This document shows positions 1-10,856 of a stretch of DNA of 64,000 bases, one piece after another. The stretch lies in the NCBI RefSeq assembly GCF_905220415.1, contig NC_059568.1, positions 6,758,001 to 6,822,000 of the forward strand. Direction: 5' to 3'. The first letter of the stretch is position 1. Every line of letters starts with the position of its first letter. The notes beneath the pieces are model-generated. The model was not told the origin of the DNA, made no database searches, and was given only the letters and a program-made list of their open reading frames with translations. Both the position numbers and the translations under genes were made by a program. This stretch comes from Colias croceus. Lineage: Eukaryota; Arthropoda; Insecta; Lepidoptera; Pieridae.

Positions 1-1
1 C

Positions 2-97
2 GTGAGAAAGGATGAAAAATCTTCAATTATCACCATAAAAACCGAGTCACAAGTTCATCAGTTAATGCAGCAACAGCAAACTGCGACACAAGCATGA
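2..97 (+). CDS. ORF1 C-terminus of the Daphne-like retrotransposon (partial)
   Basis: An open frame enters from the left edge and stops at TGA 95-97. The 31 visible residues start VRKDEKSSIITIKTE and end in a Gln-rich tail. The VRKDE...I.IK pattern matches the C-terminal segment of CR1/Jockey-type ORF1 proteins. The same pattern (RKDDNAIAIYIKD) occurs at the end of ORF1 in the second retrotransposon of this window at 28.4 kb. ORF1 proteins bind the element RNA and help form the retrotransposition particle. Only the tail is visible, so the N-terminal zinc-finger region cannot be judged. Confidence 0.6.
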   Translation: MRKDEKSSIITIKTESQVHQLMQQQQTATQA

Positions 98-551
98 CTT
101 GCGGTACTACTATCTGTTTTTAATTGTCTTTCATTAACTGCTCTAGTGCTAGTTTTATATATTATTTTTTACTCTACTTTTAATTGTTGCATTGTAATTA
201 AGGTGTTAGAATTGTTTGATGCCTCAACTAGTTTGAATTTTCGATGTATCTCAGTATACTATTCCACTCACCTGCCTACTAATCCAACTCATATTTCAAC
301 TCACACCACACATACTTTTACGATTATCATCAATTACACTTCACACACATACACAAAATGCGCACACATATTACTATTATTCAAACAGTCTTACGAGTTC
401 ATAAAACCTCTTGGCCTCTTACTGAGGGGATCTAAACTAATTACTATATACTTCAACATCTCAAACATAACCTGTTTTGATTATGACATTATCATCCAGT
501 ATCAATTTTTTATCATTGAATTATATTTAATAAAAGCCCCACTGATACATC
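98..551 (+). other. inter-ORF spacer of the retrotransposon
   Basis: This stretch between ORF1 and ORF2 is 454 bp long and rich in C and A on the plus strand (CACAC, CTCAC and ACACAT runs from 268 to 370). A 146-codon open frame (146-586) crosses it. It has a low-complexity Ile/Tyr/Thr composition and no recognisable domain, so I do not call it a gene. Confidence 0.5.
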
Positions 552-3545
552 ATGTGTACACTAACTTTAAAAATGGCGGCAGTTAATCAACTTTATGCAA
601 TAAGAGACTTAGATCAAACGATGCCATTTCCACAAATAAGTTGTGATATACAGGACCTTACTAAATCCATAAATATTTCAAATTCAGATCTTACTATAAT
701 GTGCCAAAATATAAGAAGTATCTATCGAAACTTAAATGACTTCCTAACAACTGTATCGGTTCTAAAATTTGATGTGGACGTACTAATTTTTACAGAATGT
801 AGATTAAATAAATTCAAACCCATTCCACAAATCCCTGATTATACTGCACTAGAATCGGTATTTAATCAAAATCAAAACGATGGAGTTATTATCTATGCTA
901 AATCCTATCTTAGACCTAACCTAAAAGAAATTAAATTGGTGCATGCATCCTGTGTGCAGCTGGAAATCCTTGACCTTACCATTCTGGGCATCTACCGATC
1001 GCCCTCTAAACAAAATGCGTCTGAATATGTAGAATCTCTTAATAACCACCTTGAAAATATAAAATCACATCGTAACATAATTATAACAGGAGATATAAAT
1101 ATTGACATTCTGAATAGTATAAACGAACAATCCTATGATCGTAATAATAGAGGTAATTATTTAAATATGCTAGCTGATCATGGTTTTCTTGCTGCACACA
1201 CGCTGCCAACGAGGGATTCTAGTTGCTTAGATCACTTTATGGTGAAGCTAAACAAAACAAAATTTTCGGCAAATGCTGCTGTATTAAATACCAGTATCAC
1301 TGATCATCTAACAATCTTCTTATGTATATCGAAACTTAAAATTCATACAGTAAATTCAAAAATTACCGAATATGTGAATTATGATTTAGCCTATGACAGG
1401 CTTCTTCAAAAGAATTTAGAGTCTTTGTTATTGTGCGATGATCCTAATTTAGTCACAGAGTACCTACAGTTATATTTATCTGAGGCATTGGATGAGAGTA
1501 AAACAATTAAAAGAACAACCAAAAAACAACGAACGATTAAACCATGGATAACAGCAGGTATTCTCAGGTGTATCCGAAATAGAAATCAAATGCAACTTAA
1601 AGTTAAAGCAGACCCTCTAAACGAAATTTTAAAACTTACATACAGACGTTACAGAAACCATTGTAATAATTTGATTAAAAAATTAAAACGTAATTATGAC
1701 AGAGAAATATTAAATAAAGCAGCTAAAAACTCAAAAGAATTATGGAAGTCGATAAGACAAATTACCAACTTTAAACCAGCTAAATTACATAGTAAAGATC
1801 TTCTCAAGTCGGATTCTTCTCCTTGCAAATCGGTAAATTTAGTCAATGATTTTTTCGTTGGTGTCGGTAAACAGTTAGCAAATCAACTTTTGATTAAAAA
1901 TTCTAATATGGTAAGGAACCCTACTTCAGACACGGTTAACAAACACAGCTCCTCTTTCGTTCTTCTAAAAACAGATATCAGTGAAGTTAATACAATAATC
2001 ACGACGTTAAAATCTGATAGTGCCCCAGGGTGGGACAAAATACCTACAAAATTTCTTAAAATTTGTTCGCCTATTGTAGCTCCTGCTATTTGTCACCTAG
2101 CGAATTTATGTTTTAATACAGGTGTATTCCCTGTTCAGCTAAAAAAGTCAGTAGTTGTTCCGGTGTATAAGGGTGGGGATGGATCCGATGTCAATAATTA
2201 TCGCCCCATCTCGGTTCTGCCAGCAATCTCTAAAGTTATCGAAAAGCTCATTAATAGTAGACTCCTCAATTACTTTGAAAAATATAACATCTTCTCCGAT
2301 TCACAGTTTGGGTTCAGACACGGTCTTTCAACCGAAGATGCTGTGTTGAAATTAACATCTCTTATATCTGACAGACTGGATGAAGGCAAAAAATGTTTGG
2401 CTGTTTTTCTAGACCTGAAAAAGGCATTTGACACCGTCTCCATCCCTATCCTTATCCGTAAGCTGGAACATGCAGGCATTCGTGGTACACCCCTTAATCT
2501 ATTGGAAAGTTATTTAACAGAGCGTACTCAATGTGTAAAAATAGAAAATTATATTAGCTGTGACAGAGGCGTTACCTGTGGTGTGCCACAGGGAAGCGTT
2601 CTCGGGCCAACGCTCTTTTTAGTCTATATCAATGATCTAACTAATTTAAGTATATTAAATGGAAAAATCTACTCTTACGCAGATGATACGGCGATAGTAT
2701 TTAGTGGGAACTCATGGATATCAGTCTTTAACGCGGCACAAATAGGTATTTCTAAAATTTCTGATTGGTTAATAAGTAATCTCCTCACTCTGAACATTAA
2801 AAAAACTAACTACATATGCTTTTCAATTAATAATAAAACACAACCTAACCCTAATCTTAACCTTAAGCTCCACGAATGCGATGGAACAGATAATTTAAAT
2901 TGCAATTGCGACACTATTGAAAAAGTATTTACTACAAAATATCTCGGGATCATACTTGATCACCGCTTATCTTGGCATTCACACATTGACTATATGAACG
3001 AAAGAGCACGGAAACTAATCTGGATTTTTAAATCTTTGAGACACGTAACTTCACATAAACTTATGAATCAAATATACAAGTCCTTAGTTCAATCAATCTT
3101 AGCATATTGTATTCCTATTTGGGGGGGGGCTAACAAATCTAAATTTATAGAAATGGAGCGTGTGCATAGGTGTCTTCTGAAAGTCATGTATCAAAAACCG
3201 CGCCGGTTTCCAACGACAGATCTGTATAAACTATGTGATTTACTATCAGTTAGACAATTATACATCTTACTTATTACAATAAAAACACACAAAAAAACAC
3301 CATTCATTCATACCACAGTCGAGGGAAGAAGAAGGAAGGATGTAATCAAAACTCGTTGTACCAAAACTGTTTTTGCCAGACGCCAATACTCAGCTAACTC
3401 AGTTTATATATATAATCATCTTAATAAATTATTAAACATTAATAGATTAACGTGTAGTGATTTAAAAAACAAAACAACGAACTGGCTAAAAACACTAAAT
3501 TATGATGACACAGAAAAACTCCTTGCTACGTCATGCACTGTGTAA
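552..3545 (+). CDS. ORF2: endonuclease/reverse transcriptase, Daphne-like, intact
   Basis: This 997-residue polyprotein nicks target DNA and primes reverse transcription of the element RNA at the nick. The N-terminal apurinic-type endonuclease shows CQNIRS (51-56), the catalytic Glu in FTEC (E82), YRSP (149-151), GDINID (180-185), SSCLDH (223-228) and TDH (250-252) in place of the usual SDH. The RT domain follows, with NNYRPISVL, FLDLKKAFDTV (about 617), GVPQGSVLGP (about 677) and the catalytic YADD (about 709). A C-terminal region with YLGIILD and WGGA blocks completes it. There is no internal stop, and the length is normal for a CR1-group ORF2. The first ATG is at 552; the ATG at 573 (MAAVNQ) has a better context and may be the true start. 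An intact frame implies recent activity. Confidence 0.88.
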   Translation: MCTLTLKMAAVNQLYAIRDLDQTMPFPQISCDIQDLTKSINISNSDLTIMCQNIRSIYRNLNDFLTTVSVLKFDVDVLIFTECRLNKFKPIPQIPDYTALESVFNQNQNDGVIIYAKSYLRPNLKEIKLVHASCVQLEILDLTILGIYRSPSKQNASEYVESLNNHLENIKSHRNIIITGDINIDILNSINEQSYDRNNRGNYLNMLADHGFLAAHTLPTRDSSCLDHFMVKLNKTKFSANAAVLNTSITDHLTIFLCISKLKIHTVNSKITEYVNYDLAYDRLLQKNLESLLLCDDPNLVTEYLQLYLSEALDESKTIKRTTKKQRTIKPWITAGILRCIRNRNQMQLKVKADPLNEILKLTYRRYRNHCNNLIKKLKRNYDREILNKAAKNSKELWKSIRQITNFKPAKLHSKDLLKSDSSPCKSVNLVNDFFVGVGKQLANQLLIKNSNMVRNPTSDTVNKHSSSFVLLKTDISEVNTIITTLKSDSAPGWDKIPTKFLKICSPIVAPAICHLANLCFNTGVFPVQLKKSVVVPVYKGGDGSDVNNYRPISVLPAISKVIEKLINSRLLNYFEKYNIFSDSQFGFRHGLSTEDAVLKLTSLISDRLDEGKKCLAVFLDLKKAFDTVSIPILIRKLEHAGIRGTPLNLLESYLTERTQCVKIENYISCDRGVTCGVPQGSVLGPTLFLVYINDLTNLSILNGKIYSYADDTAIVFSGNSWISVFNAAQIGISKISDWLISNLLTLNIKKTNYICFSINNKTQPNPNLNLKLHECDGTDNLNCNCDTIEKVFTTKYLGIILDHRLSWHSHIDYMNERARKLIWIFKSLRHVTSHKLMNQIYKSLVQSILAYCIPIWGGANKSKFIEMERVHRCLLKVMYQKPRRFPTTDLYKLCDLLSVRQLYILLITIKTHKKTPFIHTTVEGRRRKDVIKTRCTKTVFARRQYSANSVYIYNHLNKLLNINRLTCSDLKNKTTNWLKTLNYDDTEKLLATSCTV

Positions 3546-3664
3546 TTATTGTTTCTATATTATTTATTTAAATTTAATCATAATCATACGCTACTAAAAT
3601 ATATTAATTGCTATTAAATTTGTTCACTCACAAACTCGTGCTCATACATAAAATGACAAATCTA

Positions 3665-3757
3665 AACACACACACATACACACCCACACACATTCACCCA
3701 CACTCACACGCACACATGCGCCCACACACACAATACATACACACACACACACACACG
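3665..3757 (+). repeat. CA-rich block in the retrotransposon 3' UTR
   Basis: Imperfect (CA)n with CCCACA and TACACA interruptions lies about 120 bp after the ORF2 stop. The related truncated element at 61.6-62.6 kb carries a CA block at the same place after its stop codon, so this is part of the element and not an independent microsatellite. Confidence 0.75.
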
Positions 3758-3849
3758 AATACACTCCACACTTAACTATTAATATTTTGTTATTTAAACA
3801 GTTTATTTTTCTCATGTAGATAACCTATTTTAAGTTAAGGAAGAGCGGG

Positions 3850-3890
3850 TTCTCCTGACACAGGTTTTATATTAAACTTACTAGGAGGGC
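3850..3890 (+). other. 3' UTR stem-loop of the Daphne-like element
   Basis: CTCCT (3852-3856) can pair with AGGAG (3883-3887) around a loop starting GACACAGGTTTT. A relative at 62471-62509 has a longer stem (GTCTCCT/AGGAGAC) and the same ACACAGGTTTT loop. Terminal hairpins near the 3' end serve as RT recognition signals in CR1/L2-type elements; that role is inferred here. Confidence 0.6.
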
Positions 3891-4380
3891 CCTACTACTC
3901 CATATTGTATGAAATTGAGAAGGGTAAATAAACTATTTTTATTTTTTATTTTTTTTTATTTTTTTTATTGTATTAGTTTCCTACGTAATATTTTTTTTCA
4001 TGAAGTTCAAGTTTGTATTTTTCAGATTCGATACACTGAATGTATTTAAATAAAAAACGAATTATTTAAAATAATATATCTCTTAACATAAAAACATATT
4101 GCGAAGTTCACTTATTATTACACCGTTAAAACTAATGGCCAATTAATTTTATATAATAATATTCTTTCTTTAAGGACAAGTATTCTCGGTATCGCACAAA
4201 CGAGCCAATCTATGAAACTACCTTTCAAGAAATAGAGCTAATTAAGAGGTTGTTTTTATTGCACCTACACTATTATATTTTTGTCCGTCTCCTGTAATCA
4301 TAAATGAATATAGTTTACAGCTGATATCCACCTCCTGCCCACTCAGTTTATTGATCGAAACATAATTATTAAATATATCA

Positions 4381-4557
4381 TCACTACATAGTATAAAACA
4401 AAGTCGCTTTCTCTGTCCCTATGTCCTTTTGTATGCTTTAATCTTTAAAACTACGCAACGGATTTTGATGCGGTTTTTTTAATAGATATTTTTATAGTAT
4501 TAGTATGTAATTTATTAGGTTTTAGACAAAGCGGGCGAAGCCGCGGGCGGTAAGCTA
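4381..4557 (+). mobile_element. non-autonomous Helitron-like element, 5' type A
   Basis: It starts TCACTACATAGTATAAAAC directly after an A and ends GGGCGGTAAGCTA before T. The G of the usual CTAG has been lost. The 3' part contains the GC-rich hairpin GCGGGCGAAGCCGCGGGC. The same 5' start occurs at 14195, 20244 and, on the minus strand, 50352. It is under 200 bp with no coding capacity. Confidence 0.7.
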
Positions 4558-6465
4558 TAAAAATATTATGAATCTAAGTTAAAATAACGATAACATTATA
4601 TAATTATATTTTATATTCTGGGATAAAATTTTATATTTGAATAGTTATTACAGATATTAAAAATATCCACTCGGTTATTAATAAGTCATAAAATAATATG
4701 CAAACATTGGAATTAAAATATTCTTGGAATGGTTGCGTTTAACAATTAATGCGTTAGATAAATAAGGTGTTGAGGAAAAATTTACAGTTGCTGTAATGAG
4801 TTTGTGAAATATTTGTTCTGGCAAAAATCCACAATTTGTGTATAAAAGTCAATCAAATATACTTCGTAAGAAATATAAAAGGCAGTTTTGAGGCTACGAC
4901 GCGCGCAATTAAATTATACACATCACGAAGAGACGGCCGTCACAACAGAATTCTTAATATTCAAACAAGGTTACATTTTTCTTTCTGGGTTTATGTCCTC
5001 AAATTTAATTTTAGCAAAAAGCGATAGCGGTTTCACGACACGCAAGGAAATATAAATAATTCAATAACAAAGTTAATTTAAACAAATATAATATCACGAA
5101 ATGTATGATGATGTTGACAAAGACAATATTATGTTAGTTGCACTTAATTAATTTTAATCGAGCATTAACCACATATTACACAATTATTGCCCGATTCAAT
5201 AAAATATTGTGTTATAGAAATACTTGCACATATTATTTTAATACTTAAAATGAATTCAATATAAATTTCATAAATTAAATTAGGTTTCAACTTCCAATGT
5301 TGCATGATATTGAGGATATTTACAGTGATGAATAGGTATGCATTTATTGTATATTTTCTATCGTATTATATTTATATAATAATTTTCATAATATGATAAT
5401 ATTGGAACACGACTTAATCTTTTTTATTTTATCATAATTAACATATTATAATAGTACAAGAGCAACTAACTCTATGCGTAATATGAATTCGAAATAACCA
5501 CAATTTCGTCATTGCCTGTCATTAACGAAACGAAGTGTATAAATAATTAATTCAATATATTTTTACGGATGTCTTTCCGATTGTACAATCAAGGATTTTA
5601 GTGATCATTTAAATTTGATAGGATTTTCATATAATAGATAGGTAATTCAAGTATTTTCAGGACGCAGAGCACAGAGCAAACTGATTAAGAGATAATAGAA
5701 ACATAATGCCATGCAATGGATACCTACTTTTCGATACTACAGTTTGAACGAGAGTTGTATTTAGTATTTCGGGCTTCGAAAAAGAGATGTTTTCTTGTCA
5801 CTCATGATGGGTGGGTCGTGACTCGTGTCTCGTGGCCCGAGGGATGTATCATCATACCATGTGGGATTGTCGGATACATCAATAGGCTTATTTGGACGAT
5901 AATTGCCATTTAATATCGACATACATGTTAAAGGTTACATTTGATGTGAGCTTATATACTTCAGAAAATAAGAATTTAACTCGTCCATATTGGGAAAAAA
6001 AGGAAAACACCCATTTTGGCTACCGACACAGCTAGCATTGCTCCACTTACGCCACTGATTTTAAACATTAACCTATATTTTACATTATAATAAAATAACA
6101 AATAGTACATACTACATTACTTATTTACATCGGAAAAATTTATCTACGTATACCCACCATAATATATATTTTTATTTTAGACACTAATAGGCTAGGCAAG
6201 CGAGTTAAACACATACATTTGCAATAAACTGTAAACATGTAATGTACCTACATGCTGTATTTCATCATGCAATTCGTGGAGTTAAAGTTAGGCATAAGAA
6301 GAAAGGTACATGAATTATAAATATTATAATGTGCGAAATTTTCACATGTACGTTAACTGTAATAAGAGTAACGACGAAAGTTTTGCGTTAACACAATATG
6401 AAGTGTGCTCGACTTTGTCAGGTAATCATGAAATAGGTAGGTATATATATCCTGATTTATGTTTT
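4558..6465. other. AT-rich stretch, no gene seen
   Basis: This is probably intronic DNA of the minus-strand FKBP gene. The open frames here are short (63-65 codons) and resemble nothing I recognise. No splice-flanked FKBP-like exon is visible on the minus strand. Confidence 0.5.
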
Positions 6466-6690
6466 TAGGGTTCTGTACCCAAAAAGAGAATTATGTGGAC
6501 CCGTCTGTCAGGCCATCAGTTTGTCACCAGGCTGTATCTTATGAACTGTCCTATATATATAATTAGAGAGTTGTTTTTCAGCATTTATGTATTTTATATA
6601 TTTTTGTTGCAGCAATTACAACAAATAATGAACAATATAGGTTACGCAACGGTTGGCACGGTCATAAATGGGATGGATGACCAATTTTTT
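6466..6690 (+). mobile_element. fragment of a GGGTTC(C/T)GTACC interspersed repeat
   Basis: It begins TTTTTAGGGTTCTGTACCC and includes CCCGTCTGTCAGGCCATC and a downstream TTGTTGCAGCAATTACAACA block. It resembles the start of the repeats at 25127 and 36513. The class is uncertain: a short non-autonomous element, degraded, with an unclear right edge. Confidence 0.5.
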
Positions 6691-8460
6691 GAAGTTGCTT
6701 TATAGCTTATATGTATGGCTTATTATATGCCTCATTTTGGTCGCTTTTTTACTGATACAAATCAGCGATCTTAAAAATTACAATTATCAATAGCTTCCCT
6801 TTTACTACGAAATTTTGCCATACCTAGTAACGACATTTATTTTATTAAAAGCTTATTCTTCTAGATTATCATCATATCTATTTCACTTGTATATTTAATG
6901 TTGATTTCTCTAAATCTTCTTTGTATAGTAACTAGGTACATATAGTTTCGGTATTCATTATTAAGCTGGAGGTATTTAATATTGATTTCTCTCGAAAATT
7001 CTTGTCCATTCAGGCTGTGCATTCATTACCTTCTACCTCTTGGCAAAACCGCAATTCACTTAGACAGTTAGTTTTCCAAAGACCTAAATGTATCTAACGT
7101 AGTTTAGGATTAAAAATTGTCGAATGGTTTTCGTGCTAATTGCATTGCAATCTCGTATTTCTTATTTAATTACATTGATTAAGAAATTAGCTATGGCTCT
7201 TTTCGTTTACTTCGATTCGGCGGTAATGCATTCGTTTATGCAAATTAGTGCAAGTACTTATTTTTTTTTCTTTTAGTTAGGTACGTAGTATAATAGTATT
7301 TTTATCACGAAGACCGCTAAAGGTATCGAACTCAATCAACCGTTTAGTAACTTAATTTTTTTATCAATAAAAAATAAGAGAGCTGTAACCTACCAGTTAC
7401 TACCTAGTTAGGTACCACAGCCATTACTTTAAAAATGGTTTTGTATTTTTTCGTGTTAAAATCCTTAAATAATACAAATTAAATACTCTGTTACCTATAT
7501 TGTTCTTCATACAGAAGACATTTATAATCTTTGAAAAGCTAAGATTAGATTACCTAGTTATACAATATACATGTTAAATTATAATAATTCATTACTAATT
7601 TACCTAGGTAGGTATGATGTTGCACTTTTAAACTATGAGATTTTTTCACGAATTCTGAATGTATATTTTATATAAGTAGGTACCTAGGTTCATACCTACC
7701 TACCTTTACATTTTCGTTTAACATAGGGAGTACCTACTTACTGCTCATAGGTACGTAGGTAATTAAAAAATCGTTAATATTTTATAGTGATGTTAAGCGC
7801 ATTTTTAACGTTTATACTTTATAGTTTATACTAATAAATAACATAGGTACGTTTGAATGGTTCGTTTATTTGAACGCGCTAATCTCAGACCAATTAAATA
7901 ATCAAAAATCAAATCAAATCAAATCATAGAGCACGGTCGAAGCCTAGCGGACCCCTTTTTTACAAAAATATTTTTGACATAGGTACCTAACATGATAATA
8001 TGACCTATTTTATACCTAACTAATCATTTTTAAACAATAACCTTTGAAATTTAATTTTGTGGTAAAATTTATATGTAGATAAAAATTAAAAATTGCCTAA
8101 TAGGTATTAATTATCATGCCATAATGATTATAAAATAAGGATGTGTGGTAAATGGATTGACGCATTTGTTTTCGTCGTTACAAAAATGGGTTTACGGACT
8201 CAGTAAAGTAATATAGGTCACACAATATTATTTATGTATGCCTACGTGCAGAAGCCAACAGTGTATTTGGAAGTTGCATCTATAATGTAAAAACGTGGCC
8301 AAAGTTTTATAGTTTTATACATAAACTAAAACCCGCATACCGACGAAAAGCTCGAACATCCGGTTTGATAACAATTGAATTTTAAATGGTTTATGTAATA
8401 AACATGAATAATATTTTTTTTATATAATATACCTATGTATATAGATATTGTTTTGTCCAC
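6691..8460. other. AT-rich intron-like stretch with TAGGTA motifs
   Basis: No gene is visible. Many short GGTAGGTAC/GTACCTACC motifs occur between 7590 and 7760. Near 7855-7885 is a short piece (TTTATTTGAACGCGCTAATC) matching the start of the type E Helitron-like repeats. Near 7905-7927 AAATCAAATCAAATC looks like the reverse of a CR1-type TGATT tail. The stretch ends at the splice donor of the FKBP exon. Confidence 0.5.
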
Positions 8461-8464
8461 TTAC

Positions 8465-8652
8465 CTAGAATCAAACTTGTGGCCGTCATCAAGTGTACCG
8501 GTATAGTGCATCGTAAGCATATCGCCATTCTTGGATTTGACAGTGCATCCCTCGGGTGTGCTGACTACTTCGACCTTTAATTCGGTCACATCGGAGCCCG
8601 CCAACGTGGCCCCCACAAATGCCAGTACTGCAAGCACGCAGCGCAACGCCAT
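8465..8652 (-). CDS. Fkbp14: FKBP-type prolyl isomerase, ER (Fkbp14/FKBP13-like), first coding exon
   Basis: The exon encodes 62 residues plus two bases of the next codon (phase 2) and ends at a GTAAGT donor (minus strand, 8464 downward). The start at 8652 is preferred to an upstream in-frame Met at 8751 because it begins a clean signal peptide (MALRCVLAVLAFVGATLAG). The mature part carries KNGDMLTMHYTGTLDDG and KFDSR. Tyr50 in MHYTG and Phe60-Asp61 correspond to the FKBP active-site Tyr and Phe-Asp pair. FKBPs catalyse cis-trans isomerisation of prolyl bonds, and the signal peptide points to folding of secretory proteins in the ER. The rest of the domain (QVIKGWDQ region) and any EF-hands or ER-retention signal must lie left of position 1, which implies an intron longer than 8.4 kb. 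The choice between FKBP2 and FKBP14 classes rests on the ELKVEVVSTPEGC lead-in and is less sure than the family. Confidence 0.85.
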
Positions 8653-8950
8653 GATAAAGTTACGAAAAGTTTTAAGGTGAACCCAAAATACGTCCTCTCT
8701 GTGCGTTCGCTCCAAATGAACTGGCTGGTGCCTGGTTTCGGTTTCCGCCAACTTGGAAGTTGGATAAACTTTGCCAGATCGCCGCTGTACAGTTATCGCT
8801 CAATCAACAATGCTGCGTCTCACTTTGTTTTAAGTGAACAGTTAGCATAAGAGCGAGATAAGCATAGTTTTATCAATTTATAATGTGATGATGACGCGGC
8901 TAGCGTGCACGCTTGCCACGCACGCGAAAGATGACGTGTGCCACTTTGGA
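8653..8950 (-). promoter_or_regulatory. 5' UTR and promoter of the FKBP gene, with TATA-like box and UPR element
   Basis: On the minus strand a TATAAAT sequence (8876-8882) lies 224 nt upstream of the ATG, predicting a start near 8848 and a leader of about 195 nt. Upstream, GATGACGTGTGCCAC (plus strand, 8930-8944) contains the GATGACGTG core bound by XBP1/ATF6-type factors in unfolded-protein-response elements. A related GATGACGCGG (8888-8897) and a CCACG (8916-8920) lie nearby. This fits a gene for an ER folding enzyme. The block is more CpG-rich than its surroundings. Function is inferred from motif and position only. Confidence 0.5.
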
Positions 8951-9582
8951 TGATCAGAGTGACGTTGACTTATTTTATTTTAAAACTTATTTTGTTCTGG
9001 TAATTAAAAGTTTGAATAGGAACTGTTAACATTAAAAACGTACATACACTGTACATTATTATACCTATTACGCTATATTTTCAATTATCCATACACTTTG
9101 AAATAAATTCACGATCCTAAATCTTGAAAAAGCATTTTGAAAAAAAAATTTGGAAATTCCGGTTGGCTCTTGTAAGTATTGATTTGATTTTCTCTCATCA
9201 GACAAAGTACGCACACACACACACACACACACACAGCGTACTCACAGAAATGATACGCAGTAGGTATACATCTTTCTTCTTAATATATCAATATATATAA
9301 ATACAAAATACCAAATACCAAACATTCTATAATGGGTAGGTACGTTTTCCTCTTTTTTGTATATCATGTCCAAAAACATATATATAATATGTAGGTATAA
9401 ATTAATTTTTTCCACTTTATCATTGTTATAATTAATGTAAAACTACTGTCACATTATTTGTCTTATTATTGGTATTCCTTTTTATTGGCGTATTGTTTTG
9501 TTAAAGTTAAATAAAAATATTGTAATACAAATAGCTGTAAGGAATCTATGTATGTAAAAAATAAAATAAATAAATAAATAAA
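8951..9582. other. intergenic, contains an (AC)n microsatellite
   Basis: No gene is seen. A pure AC run of about 24 bp lies at 9212-9235, and AAAT-type repeats occur just before 9583. From here to about 23.0 kb is the space between the divergent FKBP and NDRG genes. Confidence 0.6.
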
Positions 9583-9743
9583 TCTCGTGTCACAATGTTT
9601 GTCTTCAATGGACTCCTAAACCACTTAACCGATTATAATAAAATTCGCACACCATGTGCAGTTCGATCCAACTTGAGAGATAGGATAGTTTAAATCTCAA
9701 ATCGTTTTAGAGAAAGCGGGCGAAGCCGCGGGCGGTAAGCTAG
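9583..9743 (+). mobile_element. non-autonomous Helitron-like element, 5' type D
   Basis: It starts TCTCGTGTCACAATG after A and ends GCGGGCGGTAAGCTAG before T. The 3' end is the same as that of the type A copies at 4557 and 20434, but the 5' start and body differ (CCACTTAACCGATTATAAT). Confidence 0.7.
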
Positions 9744-9756
9744 TATAATATAATAA

Positions 9757-9972
9757 TCCATAGGTACATAATATGTATTATAAATGCGAAAGTAACTCTG
9801 TCTGTTACTCAATCACGCCTTTACTGAACCAATTAGCATGAAATTTGGTATAAAGACATTTTGATACCCGAGAAAGGACATAGGATAGGTTTTATCCCGG
9901 AAATCCCACGGGAACGGGAACTATGCGGGTTTTTCTTTGACTGCGCGGGCGATGCCACTGGTGGAAAGCTAG
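9757..9972 (+). mobile_element. non-autonomous Helitron-like element, type B
   Basis: It starts TCCATAGG and continues into the common TTATAAATGCGAAAGTAACT block. The body has GATACCCGAGAAAGGACATA and CCCACGGGAACGGGAACTAT. It ends GGTGGAAAGCTAG before T. It lies only 13 bp from the preceding Helitron-like copy, in the same orientation. Confidence 0.75.
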
Positions 9973-10680
9973 TTCATAATATTTGAAGAACTCTCTAAAA
10001 TACTCCACACATGACGCACGAATAATATTTTATTTTCATCCGCCGTTGATAGGTACCTATTATTCCGATGTATGGAAGGAATGCTTCTGATATTGGCTTT
10101 GTTTGTATTTTAATAGAATTGATATCAGTCCATTCAATGATTTAATAATAATATTTTAGAGGAAAATTATGTCTGTGTGTAGATAGGAGTGAGTACCTTT
10201 ATGTAAGTATTTTAATAAAAATTTAGATAACTAAGTCATAAGTTATAAATTATAACATATTTTCTGAAACCGTTTAGATATGAAATAATAAATATATATC
10301 AACATTATTTCCCTGGGTGATGCTGTTATAGTTCAATATCTATTAGGTACTTTTGTTTCAAAACATAATAATATTATTATTGGTATGTAGGTACTATGTG
10401 TTACCATAGAATATAGATATACGCTAAGGTACTAATAGGTAGGTAGGTATAACGTATTCAGATAACAAAACAGTAATTTGTTTAATATTTTATATTATTA
10501 CTGAAGTATAAAATAAGGCATGAACGTCCCTATACGAGTATTTTATAGGTAGGTAAGTAGTAGACTAGCCTTTGATTGATAACTTTTAAATTGATAGCGA
10601 TTTTTTTCTTCCCTTTATTTATAAGGACATATCACATAACTTAGTTCTTCTTTGCTTATTTTTAATTTTGATTTTTCAAT

Positions 10681-10856
10681 GGGCCGATTTTTCAATGCTT
10701 GGCTTAAACTTATTATCCGTCCAATAAAGTATTACACGATAGTATTAAAATGTTACGTAAAGTGTCAAAAGTGGGCGATTAGAATACGTTTTTAAAATGG
10801 TAGTTTCATACATTATTCGACGAATAAGTTTTAACCAAGGATTGAAAAATTAGCCC
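10681..10856. mobile_element. MITE, 176 bp, about 38-bp TIRs
   Basis: The left arm GGGCCGATTTTTCAATGCTT continues to TTAAACTTATT. It is matched in inverse at the right end by AATAAGTTTTAACCAAGG and ATTGAAAAATTAGCCC. The arms are imperfect, which suggests an older insertion. No TSD is certain. Confidence 0.65.

Larger units (their letters stand above)
1..3990 (+). mobile_element. CR1-group non-LTR retrotransposon (Daphne-like), 5' end off window
   Basis: The element consists of the end of ORF1 (2-97), a 454-bp spacer, an intact ORF2 (552-3545) and a 3' UTR with a CA-rich block and a hairpin. It ends near 3915-3990 in a T/A-rich TTTTTA-type repeat instead of poly(A), as CR1-group elements do. 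Its left boundary lies outside the window. It falls in the presumed first intron of the minus-strand FKBP gene, inserted against the direction of that gene. The Daphne placement rests on the YLGI..D..LSW and YC...WGGA blocks after the RT domain, recalled from the family and not tested by search. Confidence 0.8.

Noticed and set aside
146..586. 146-codon open frame before ORF2
   Set aside because: It spans the CA-rich spacer of the retrotransposon, has a low-complexity composition, lacks any domain and overlaps the ORF2 start.
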